Source of the DNA: Bombyx mori
Taxonomy: Eukaryota > Arthropoda > Insecta > Lepidoptera > Bombycidae
Assembly: GCF_030269925.1 (NCBI RefSeq)
Contig: NC_085114.1
Location: forward strand, 15,146,001 to 15,210,000
Direction: 5' to 3'
Length of the DNA stretch: 64,000 nucleotides
Shown: one piece after another, positions 56,018 to 64,000 of the stretch
Layout: every line of letters starts with the position of its first letter
Numbering within the stretch: the stretch's first letter is position 1
Translations under genes and position numbers: made by a program
Notes under the pieces: model-generated
The model's database searches: none
What the model was told of the DNA's origin: nothing
The model's input: the letters and a program-made list of their open reading frames with translations, nothing else

Positions 56018-56968
56018 GATATCACAAAGAACGGACGCGAAACTAAAATGAAATATTCCCCGGACAACGATGGCATTTTTGTGGTGGAAGTTCAACAATC
56101 ATCAGCGTACAGGCCGAATAACGTTGCACTCCAGAACTCACCACCCCAAGATCCTCAGATCTCGACGAACCAGGCACTTATTCACAGAGTACCTGAAGAG
56201 TTGGACAAAAGGGCAGAAGATGACAGTGAGCGTAGCAGCGAGAAGTGCGAAAGGGACAAAGCATTGGCTTTATCGAGCACTGGTCTCTCAATTTCAGATC
56301 TTAGCATGTCCTCTATTGGATCCCACAACGTTAGTTACTCTTATGGAAGCCAGATGGGCTACGAACAAGGACCATTCGGCTATCCAGTCTACGCTGGCTA
56401 CGATGTTTCTAAAGACGACGTCCCTGAAGGTATTGTGTGCGACAATTCCACAGAACCATTGATTAGTAAAACCCCAACTGACCCAGACAAGCCAGTGGTC
56501 ACTGCAGCTATCTTTAAGCAAGATTCTATTATAGGTAGCGAGGTGCCAGGTTATTGTATCGAAGGTTCTTCCGATGGTCCCTTACTTTCTGATGTTCAAG
56601 CCAGAGAATACAGTCTTCAGCATTTACACGATCAAAAGAAACTGGAGAATGGAGTTGCTGTAGCCATCACTGAAAAAGATAGTCCCAAGAAGAACCTCAA
56701 TCGAGCTGATAGTCTACCTGTTCGGATAGAAGACGAGAATGACAAGGTAGATACCGTAATAATCAGAGAAGACGTCGGTGATGTGTTCCATGGCAAAAGA
56801 CCTTCGCTACCGATCATCAAGACGGAGATCTATGAATCAGTTTGTGATGCTGCAAAGACAATTTTACCCAGGCTCTCCAGTGAAGCTTCATCTGAGATAT
56901 ATGGCACGCCTCCCATGATAACCATCACGGAGGAAAGTGAGTCAAGCAAGTCAGATGGCACGAGCTAA
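56018..56968 (+). CDS. Membrane protein, coding exon 5: cytoplasmic tail and stop
   Basis: Acceptor TTTTCAG|GATATC, phase 0. Encodes residues 311-626 and TAA/TAG-type stop at the end of the frame (last codons TCAGATGGCACGAGC, then TAA). The tail is probably disordered and rich in Ser, Asp and Glu. It contains a short hydrophobic-acidic motif DGIFVVEVQ (328-336), a Tyr-rich patch (417-438, with SYSYGSQMGYEQG and YPVYAGY), several Ser-Pro sites, and a C-terminal region with IIKTEIYESV and an acidic Ser end. Tyr and Ser-Pro patterns suggest phosphorylation and adaptor binding, but no named domain is visible. The Met at 56048 is internal, because the frame is open upstream to the acceptor. Confidence 0.85.
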   Translation, partial: DITKNGRETKMKYSPDNDGIFVVEVQQSSAYRPNNVALQNSPPQDPQISTNQALIHRVPEELDKRAEDDSERSSEKCERDKALALSSTGLSISDLSMSSIGSHNVSYSYGSQMGYEQGPFGYPVYAGYDVSKDDVPEGIVCDNSTEPLISKTPTDPDKPVVTAAIFKQDSIIGSEVPGYCIEGSSDGPLLSDVQAREYSLQHLHDQKKLENGVAVAITEKDSPKKNLNRADSLPVRIEDENDKVDTVIIREDVGDVFHGKRPSLPIIKTEIYESVCDAAKTILPRLSSEASSEIYGTPPMITITEESESSKSDGTS

Positions 56969-57802
56969 TTTTGGATGGTTGTTTGTATATATTAATAAGT
57001 TTTTGAAAAGTTTTTTGTAAAGTGTGTGAAACGGTGTGAGTGAAGTACGACAAAGTGGTGGTCGCAAGGCATTCAATTGAACCATCCTTTGTAACACCAG
57101 TCGATTAATATATCAGATTGGCTGCTTTATTCCGGGCTTGTCGATATTTTCTTGTTAACCTTAGAGTCCTTTTGTTTTTAACGGGTTCTCATCAGCTAAA
57201 AGGCATTGTTTAACATTCAAAGTAACCGGTTAAGGAAAAAAACGTATAAGTTTTCTTCTATTTATATCTACTATTCCCTCTTCGTTACAATCTTGGCACA
57301 GTGTATGCAATTGTCATATGGAATTAGGGCAGGCATGTTTCATTCGCCTCACGAACCCCGCCGTTTCTTCTTGCTTGAGGCTATTGCCTGCAGGGATCTC
57401 CAACTGCAGACTTGATTATCTCGGTCTGCTGCAAGGGAGACCTCATTTATGAATGCACAGGTAAAGAGCTCTGGGTGGCATTTCGAAAACATTGGTTATT
57501 TGTTTCATCTCATACAAGGTACAGCTGAGAGCAGGGTTTTTCAGTTTCAATTGAACAATTAACTTGCTTTTAAAAAATTTAATAGCTTTTATCGTGCGCC
57601 ACAAAAGCTACTCAAGGTCTCTAAACTGTAACGATTCATACGATGATAAATGTATTAGTAACGGACTTTAAAAACTTAAAAGGCTCTATCTTCGACGGTA
57701 TGTTATGTTCACTGATTGGTGGATTCATTTTTTTTATGTTTATTTATGGCGCTTTTAAGTTTAATTGGTGAAGTGCAATCATGAAGATGAATGTCAATTT
57801 TT
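56969..57802 (+). other. Putative 3' UTR and downstream region
   Basis: Non-coding, with no repeat recognised. I find no convincing AATAAA before the MITE that follows. AATAAA occurs at about 58026 and 58147. The 3' end of the transcript is therefore not placed. Confidence 0.4.
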
Positions 57803-58100
57803 GAAGTGAAATTTCTTTATGCGCGTTGAGAGTAAAGTTTAACTCGAGACAGATTCGTTACGGCTAGAGAAAAAAGATACAATTTAGGACGAGCAAGAGT
57901 GAGAAAATAGACAGAGCGTCTCGCGAACCACTCGACCGTGGAGAGAGGGAGAGGACAAAGCGAGCTGCGTCGTTTCTCTTATACACAGCATTCCCTATTC
58001 AGGAGAAATCTGATTATAGGATGAAAAATAAAGAAAGTCACAATACTACACACCGCAAAAGAAGTTTCACTTCTTGCACGTGCTCCAAGTTGCATGCGCA
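57803..58100 (+). mobile_element. MITE-like element related to the 359-bp family
   Basis: Left GAAGTGAAATTTCTTTATGCG pairs with the right end, whose complement is GAAGTGAAACTTCTTTTGCGG. The right inverted motif is followed by TGCACGTGCTCCAAGTTGCA, comparable to the extension in the 359-bp copies. The interior is unrelated to theirs. Confidence 0.6.
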
Positions 58101-58179
58101 CCATTTTTTTTAAAACATATTCGTACCTACCTACATTAATTTTCAAATAAAGTTAAGATGTGCAATTCAATATATCTAT

Positions 58180-58403
58180 TGGCTAACTTTGGTCTTGAAT
58201 TTATTTGTGGAAGTCCAGAGAAGGTTTAAAAGGTAGATAAATATGAAAATGCTCGGAATTAAATAGAAACAACAATTTTGTTTTACCTTTGATGTGTCCC
58301 CAGTCGGATGGATTCCTTTTGTTTGTTTTAAGTTTATTTTATACAAAAGCTTAGGTCTTTTATTTATCGATTGAGGTACTACGAAGTCTGCCGGGTCAGC
58401 TAG
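58180..58403 (+). mobile_element. Helitron-like element, family D, 5' truncated
   Basis: Begins in the GGCTAACTTTGGTCTTGAAT block, ends GCCGGGTCAGCTAG before T. Confidence 0.68.
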
Positions 58404-59057
58404 TATATAATAATTGATTCTCTGGAAGAATTATCAATGAAGCAGAGTCCCTAACTGCAAAAGATTTCGTGGCGTGCAATGCGTAGAAGAGCATCGAATC
58501 TTCACTCACACTGGATTCACCAATATTTATGTTTCTAGTACATTTACTTAAATTGTGAAAGTTTTTTAACGTGTGCTTATTTGAAATGAAAAATAGTAGA
58601 TTTAAGATCTTAAAGCTTCGTGTAAATTTCTGTCTGTTAAATATAGGATAGAATAATAGTTTTGACATTTGTAAAATATTAGATACTAGTTGTGCTCTGC
58701 GGGTTCACTCGTGTTTAATTTGCAGTTCAAAAACATTGAAGTACGTATTAATTTCGTATTTTTGTGTATGTTAACAAAGAGACTTTATCGTAAAAAAAAT
58801 TACAATGTATCATTTTTTGAGAAATTATTGAGAAATATGTTTTGGACGATTGATGATTTCTTAGAAAATCTAGACTTATGTTACAAATTTATTTTGTTCA
58901 GCAAAAATAATTATGTTTGTAGATAAACCGACGTAGTGTGTTGTTTGTCAGGCATCCGATGATTTTTAGAAATCCTGATGATTTCGGTAAGCTGAGATTA
59001 AATTATGAAGTTAATGTAAAACTGATAAATCAATGTCATGAACAAATAATAAGTCGA
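58404..59057. other. Unassigned A+T-rich stretch
   Basis: No repeat or gene recognised. The open frames at 58396-58668 and 58690-58926 are biased to A+T-rich codons and look like chance. Confidence 0.4.
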
Positions 59058-59390
59058 AAGAAGTTATCGTGGCCTAAAGGATAAGACGGTCGGTGTAGTC
59101 GTATCGACCGACTCGACTGTGCCGGTGTTCGAATCTCGCAGACAGGTTTTATTTTTCCCAAAATCATCTGAATTTATGATCTCTACGATGAAGGAACACC
59201 ATCGCGTTCTAAAAAGGAAAGATGCAAATTTATTTGTTCGTAGACACACTGGTAGTACCTGCCTAGGTGGGCTTACAATATCTTGTATCTTGGGCTGGTA
59301 GGTTAAGATACTGACTACCACCTGCTTGCCTATTTCTGCCCACTGTCGAAGTCGCACAATTCAATTGGGATCTCAACTTGATGATGCCTG
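59058..59390 (+). repeat. Divergent Bm1-related SINE
   Basis: The tRNA-like head is well kept (TCGTGGCCTAAAGGATAAGA, B box GGTGTTCGAATCTC), but the head loop and body differ greatly from the other Bm1 copies. Blocks in order include CGATGAAGGAACACCATCGC and GCCTATTTCTGCCCAC. Confidence 0.6.
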
Positions 59391-59394
59391 TACT

Positions 59395-59500
59395 TTATAG
59401 CTTCAATGGGTAAACGAGATTACATCTGTTGTTAAGTGGTGGTAAGCGCTGCCTCAGAACACTAGTTCAGTGTTATAGTTATATGGTACAAGCTGGTGAC
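59395..59500 (-). repeat. Degenerate Bm1 tail
   Basis: ATGGGTAAACGAGATTACAT and GTTGTTAAGTGG fit a minus-oriented Bm1 tail. Confidence 0.45.
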
Positions 59501-59699
59501 GGTGGTATAAGTTATTTGACAGATGTCTAAATATCGCCTACGAAATTTTCAAGATAAGCTTTTATATATGCACAAGTTGCGAACAACAACATTCGGACCG
59601 TCGGTATACCGAGCAATTTGATTCGCTTGGTGGAAGATCTTCCCTTCGCTTTTATCCTCACACTGTTTGTAAATTAATATGGATCAAGCCAACCCTGAC

Positions 59700-59890
59700 T
59701 CGTATACCCGATTAAGCATTTTTACGGCTAAGCCTCATGGTCATTTGGTGGTCGGAACCGCGACCCGTTGGGAAAATCCGGCGAGAAACTCAGCGAGCTA
59801 ATATTTAGGTTAGGTTGCACGTTAAATTCTTTGCCGAGTTCGACGAGTACGGTTACCGGGGTCCCTACTCCTAGTGTTAGAGCTAAAGCT
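59700..59890 (+). repeat. Dispersed repeat X, copy 4
   Basis: Core GAAAATCCGGCGAGAAACTC, followed by GCCGAGTTCGACGAGTACGG as in the 44.1-kb copy. Confidence 0.62.
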
Positions 59891-61081
59891 GTCTAGTGCA
59901 AGGGTTATTGGATCTGATGTATCCGTAAGGACGTGTCTAGGGCTTCAACGGTGACTGGTTCCTGCGAATTCGATACAGTCGTCTGTGTACATTGGTCATG
60001 CTATTTTCACATTTGTTCTTTAGCGATCTTCCTCTAAATCTTGAACTCAATATCTTTCTTATCTCTGTATCCATGAAGTAGCTCCAAAGTTTTTATATCT
60101 ACCATTTTATGGTGTTCGTCTGGTGTTTTTTGTGGCTATCGAAATGCCTGCTTTTCAATAACTCTTTGAAACGGCTTTGACAGTTCATCTTAAAACTCTA
60201 ACATGTATAAAAATAATAATTTAAAGGTGATTATAAGCCTTATGCGTGAATTATTGTTCGGCGGTCAATTTAACATAGTCAATTTTTGTTGGATGCTGCG
60301 ATACGATTTTAGGGCTTGGGTATTCTATGGTATTCGCGAACCCACAATACGACACCGATCTAAAAACAACCTAAAAAGTAATTATTAAGAGTGTTAATTC
60401 AATGAAAGCGTTCATGCAATCACGCATTGTCATTGATGTTATTTTTTATCATTAAATAAAATTTGTAAATAATACGAACTTTTTTGGACAACAATCAACC
60501 TGTATGTACGTGGTCCTGTATACTCTATTCCATACGTGGTTATTCATTGTGTTTTTTGTTTCTTTGTGAAGTTCCATTAAAATATATCCATCAGTAATGA
60601 TCAATAAGTTGATGGCCTTTACCGAATTCGGTATGGTATGAATAATCACCATCATTAGTGCTGGGCTAGCAGCTATCTGGTCGTTTATTTTGGCCCCAAA
60701 TAGTGTCATCGATGATTGTAATTTTTTCTCGTTATTTCTATTTCTTGTAATAAATTAATATACCTTTAGACTGTGCACAAGACGTATGCATTCTTGAAGA
60801 TATATCAAAGGATATCACATACAAAATATCAAGTACATATATAAAAATTGCGCCAATGTTTTTCTCGAGTACGTGTAAGCCTTTCTATAAAATTCACCCC
60901 GAATGATTTTTAGGTTGAGCTGATACTGATAGCGGGCAGGCAGACTTGGGTCATAGGTCGCTACGAACGAATGCTACGGCATAGGGGAATAACAGATATA
61001 CATTTGCTGTGGCCTAATTAAGCTGTATTTTCTGGCATATTCAGACTTTTATGGTCTAATTTCCTATCTTTAATCGATCTG
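59891..61081. other. Unassigned stretch in 3' flank
   Basis: I see no gene, RNA or repeat that I can support here. Confidence 0.4.
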
Positions 61082-61253
61082 TGTGCTTAGTGCGAGTTTT
61101 TTAAGGTTCTTGATAGCGTAAAAGTTAACCCAATTTTGTATGCAGTTGCAACAGCGCCCCTAGCGGCAAACGTAGGCAGACGATCCCAGTCCATACAAAT
61201 ATGAGTTAACTTTTACGCTATCGAGAACGTTAAAAAACTCGCACCAAGCAAAC
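61082..61253. mobile_element. Palindromic (foldback) MITE, copy 2
   Basis: Same 172-bp length as 23019-23190 and the same long inverted ends, inserted with its asymmetric centre in the opposite direction. Confidence 0.8.
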
Positions 61254-61547
61254 TGTTGTATTGATCAGGCATGTGGGCGATAATAGACATGTCCGCGATA
61301 GACTGGACGCAGTAGAATCTTTCTGGTATATTCTCGAGAGCTGGTTGATGCTAGTATTGGTAGTAGGGTTTATCAGGATGAAGTTCATCTTTATTTCGAG
61401 GGAAATTTGAGCTAGATTATCCAATAACCACGTTGTTATTTGTTCGTAGCCATTAAGAAACGAGAATTAGGAGGGATCTGGAGGAATCTCAATTAATTTA
61501 GTGGAATTAGAAACGTACCACCGAGGTTTGAAACACCGAATTTGAAA

Positions 61548-61671
61548 CGGTGGGCAGCGGCTTGGCTCTGCCCCTGGCATTGCTGAAGTCCATGGGCGAC
61601 GGTAACCACTCACCATCAGGTAGGCCGTATGTTCGTCTGCCTACAAGGGCAATAAAAAAAATAAAAAAAAA
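61548..61671 (+). mobile_element. Jockey-like LINE 3' tail
   Basis: GGTGGGCAGCGGCTTGGCTC to TGCCTACAAGGGCAATAAAA and an A-rich end. Extreme 5' truncation. Confidence 0.85.
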
Positions 61672-62227
61672 CATACCACTCGACAAATGTAACTCATTAG
61701 TTTCACTACTATATTCATGAATCGAAGATAAAATTTTGTAGAAGATTAACGGAATCTTATGAAACTTAAACTATGGTTTTTCCTGTCGTCTCTATCTTTC
61801 AAATTCTTAGCCCCATAAGAGAGAAAGGGAGAGTGTAATATCAATTTGTCGCCTTACGTTTTATTAAGTTAAGTTTTGCTCATTTCTATATTTCCAAACT
61901 ATTAGGTAGCTTAAATGAATGTTTAATAATAAAGTTATATAGATTTAGTGCCGTCCGTAGCCAAAGATGTTTTGTGCCAAGCAATTTAAGTCCTTGTTCT
62001 TTTGTTTTTAAGAAATTGTTTTATTGTTAAAAGTGAATTGTTTGTTATTTATGTATATCTTGATACTTTTATAGTAGTACAACTTGATTATTTACTTGTG
62101 CGTGTGTTGTCGTAATAATTGTTATTTGAGTGCAGATAGAAAGATAGATGCAAGCTAATTTAGACGATTACTAACATATGACGTATAAATTTGGTGTTAG
62201 GGTAGCATTTTTGAAACCGAATCACGA

Positions 62228-62592
62228 ATACCGTATGTTCCATGGGGAGTGTTCTGAGGAATTGTTCGAGATGATACCGACATCTCGCTTTTACCATCGC
62301 ACCGCCCGCCACCGGAGTTGAGTTCATCCATACTACCTGGAGCCACTGCGGTTATCCACAGTGCGTTTCCAGAGATCTTTTTTGCCACGTACTATCCGGC
62401 TATGGAATGAGCATCCCTCCACGGTGTTTCCCGAGCGCTATGACATGTCCTTCTTCAAACGAGGCTTGTGGAGAGTATTAAACGGTAGGCAGCGGCTTGG
62501 CTCTGCCCCTGGCATTGATGACGTCCATGAGCGACAGTAACCACTCACCGTCAGGTGGGCCGTATGCTCGTCTGCCTATACGGCAATAAAAA
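62228..62592 (+). mobile_element. Jockey-like LINE, 5'-truncated copy
   Basis: Starts in the codons for YRMFHGECSEELFEMIP and runs through the polyprotein C-terminus, stop, 3' tail and A-run. One substitution creates a stop in the ARHRS block. Confidence 0.85.
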
Positions 62593-62607
62593 AAAAACGC
62601 AAAAAAA

Positions 62608-62822
62608 ACACGGGCGAGTTTATGGCCCACTTATTACTAAATGGTTTCCGAAGCCCGTGGACATCAGGATGTGAATACCGTCAAATCACCGGGAGACATC
62701 AGGTACAAAGCTGAATTCTATTGTATATCCTATGAAAAGGAAACGCATTCCTGCTTCGCTGCAGAAGCGGGCAGGTACCTAAAAATGTACAAGGGATTAG
62801 AATATGTTCTGCCACCAAAATT
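62608..62822 (-). repeat. Divergent Bm1-related sequence
   Basis: Order of blocks matches minus-oriented Bm1 (GGCGAGTTTATGGCCCACTT, CGAAGCCCGTGGACATC, CGCATTCCTGCTTCGCTGCA) but divergence is high. Confidence 0.55.
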
Positions 62823-62849
62823 GGTTGAAATATTTAAACCTCATAATTT

Positions 62850-63073
62850 ATTTTCTTTTATTGCGTAGATGGGTAGACGAGCTCACAGCCCACTTGGTGT
62901 TGAGTGGTTACTGGAGCCCATAGACAACTACAGCGTAAATGTGCCACCCACCCATAGTTAGTTACAACGGCTACCCCACCCTTCATACCGAAACGCATTG
63001 CTGCTTCACGGCAGAAATAGTCGGGGTGGTGGTACCTACCCGTGCGAACTCACAAAAGGTCCTACCACCAGTA
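62850..63073 (-). repeat. Bm1 SINE, 3' part
   Basis: T-rich start to CTACCACCAGTAAG, with a short deletion in the GATATAAGTTC region. Confidence 0.9.
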
Positions 63074-63410
63074 AGAGTAATCGATGATTTCTCCTACTAT
63101 AATCCTATTTTTCATAATTTTTTCACTAAATAATCAGGTTGTACATTGTATTTATTGTGCAAATATATTACAATTTTTTTAAATGTTCATTTAAGATGGA
63201 TATTTCCTATTAAAACTTATAAAAAGCTTTAGTGACAAATTCTATGTGCTACATCCCTCTCGTAGTTCAAGAAAGGGACGAAATCAATTTACATGTAAGA
63301 TAAATTAAATGTATGTATAATGAATTAGCTAATAGGTGACAATGTTTTCATTAAATGGTTACATTTACAAAAATAAACAAATTAAAACTAATTATAGTGT
63401 TTTATTTCAA
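63074..63410. other. Unassigned A+T-rich stretch
   Basis: Nothing recognised. Confidence 0.4.
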
Positions 63411-63846
63411 TTTTTTTTTTTGCTTAGATGCGTGGACGAGCTCACAGCCCAACGGTGTTAAGTGGTTACCATAGCCTACAGACATCTACAACGTAAATGC
63501 GGTCAATCGCCTCGAGATATTATAAGTTCTAAGGTCTCAGTATAGTTACAACGGCTGCCGCACCTTTCAAACCAAAACGCATTACTCCCTCACGGCGGAA
63601 ATAGGCAGGGCGGTGGTATCTACCCGTGCGGACTCACAAAAGGTCCTACCACTACGCAAATTATAATTTTGCGGGTTTGATTTTTATTACACGATGTTAT
63701 TCCTTCACCGTGGAAGTCAATTGTGAACATTTGTTAAGTGCGTATTTCATTAGAAATTTATTTCATCAGAAAGATTGGTACCCGCCAGCGGGATTCGAAT
63801 ACCGTTGTATCGTTACATATGAATGCACCGGTCATCTTATCTGTTA
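63411..63846 (-). repeat. Bm1 SINE, near full length
   Basis: T-run at left, tRNA-like head complement at right (GCACCGGTCATCTTATC), with a short internal duplication of the ATTTCATTAGAAA region. Confidence 0.9.
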
Positions 63847-63849
63847 AAA

Positions 63850-63975
63850 GTGAGACCTTAGAACTCATTTCTCAAGGTGGGTGGCGGCATTTACGTTGTA
63901 GCCTATAGACTCCGGTAACCACTTAACACCGGGTGGGCCGTGAGCTCGTCCACACATCTAAGCAATAAAAAGAAA
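63850..63975 (+). repeat. Bm1 SINE tail
   Basis: GTGAGACCTTAGAACTCATT to CATCTAAGCAATAAAAAG. It abuts the preceding minus copy, giving an inverted pair with almost no spacer. Confidence 0.9.
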
Positions 63976-64000
63976 GTAACTAAGTGCTGAATATGTGTTT

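Larger units (their letters stand above)
3138..56968 (+). other. Host gene span: unnamed type I membrane protein, five coding exons
   Basis: Gene-level entry. Coding exons are 3203-3815, 11543-11630, 21709-21805, 54959-55090 and 56018-56968. Phases across the four introns are 1, 2, 0 and 0, and all junctions are GT-AG. The joined frame is 1881 nt and encodes 626 residues plus a stop, with no internal stop. The predicted layout is signal peptide (1-24), ectodomain (25-~208), transmembrane helix (~209-233), Cys-basic juxtamembrane segment (235-248) and cytoplasmic tail (249-626). Introns are 7727, 10078, 33153 and 927 bp and are packed with repeats. I do not recognise the family. The 5' non-coding exon(s) and promoter are not identified. 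I assembled the gene by hand from splice consensus and phase, without transcript evidence. Confidence 0.85.

Noticed and set aside
56070..56462. 130-codon frame inside exon 5
   Set aside because: It is an out-of-frame shadow. The in-frame reading continues from exon 4 without a stop.

Overview
This is animal nuclear DNA, almost certainly from a silkworm (Bombyx, most likely B. mori). The main reason is about 30 copies, on both strands, of the tRNA-derived SINE Bm1, whose 3' tail (ending ...CATCTAAGCAATAAAA) is diagnostic for that genus. The DNA is A+T-rich with long introns, GT-AG splice sites, and lepidopteran-type LINEs, Helitrons, MITEs and mariner relics. I see no bacterial gene organisation, CRISPR array, rRNA gene or functional tRNA gene.

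One host gene dominates the window. I assembled it by joining five + strand coding exons (3203-3815, 11543-11630, 21709-21805, 54959-55090, 56018-56968) whose splice sites and reading phases agree exactly. It predicts a 626-residue type I single-pass membrane protein. The parts are a signal peptide, a cysteine-free acidic ectodomain with seven N-glycosylation sequons, one transmembrane helix, a juxtamembrane Cys-basic cluster, and a cytoplasmic tail of about 390 residues rich in Ser, Glu/Asp and Tyr. I do not recognise the family. A splice acceptor precedes the first coding exon, so at least one non-coding exon and the promoter lie upstream, probably outside the window. Introns are about 7.7, 10.1, 33.2 and 0.9 kb.

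Nearly everything else is mobile DNA, mostly inside those introns. From left to right: 0.4-3 kb holds an RTE-like LINE end and a Harbinger-type element carrying a MADF-like fragment. Intron 1 holds Bm1s, Helitron-like elements and a 359-bp MITE. Intron 2 holds a pogo-like element with an HTH, an internally deleted mariner of the DD37D (maT) type, more Helitrons, and an old LTR. Intron 3 holds a palindromic MITE, two solo LTRs with 4-bp target duplications, a near twin of the 359-bp MITE, two classes of LINE relic, a 2.7-kb Jockey-like LINE with endonuclease and reverse transcriptase, and an unexplained minus-strand open frame at 46.7-46.9 kb. The last 7 kb are repeat-rich 3' flank.

The mobile elements interact. 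The 3' tail of Bm1 is about three quarters identical to the 3' tail of the Jockey-like LINE in the same window, which suggests that LINE machinery copies Bm1. Several nested insertions (LINE in LTR, LINE tail in Helitron, retroposon in Bm1, repeat in Helitron) give relative insertion ages.
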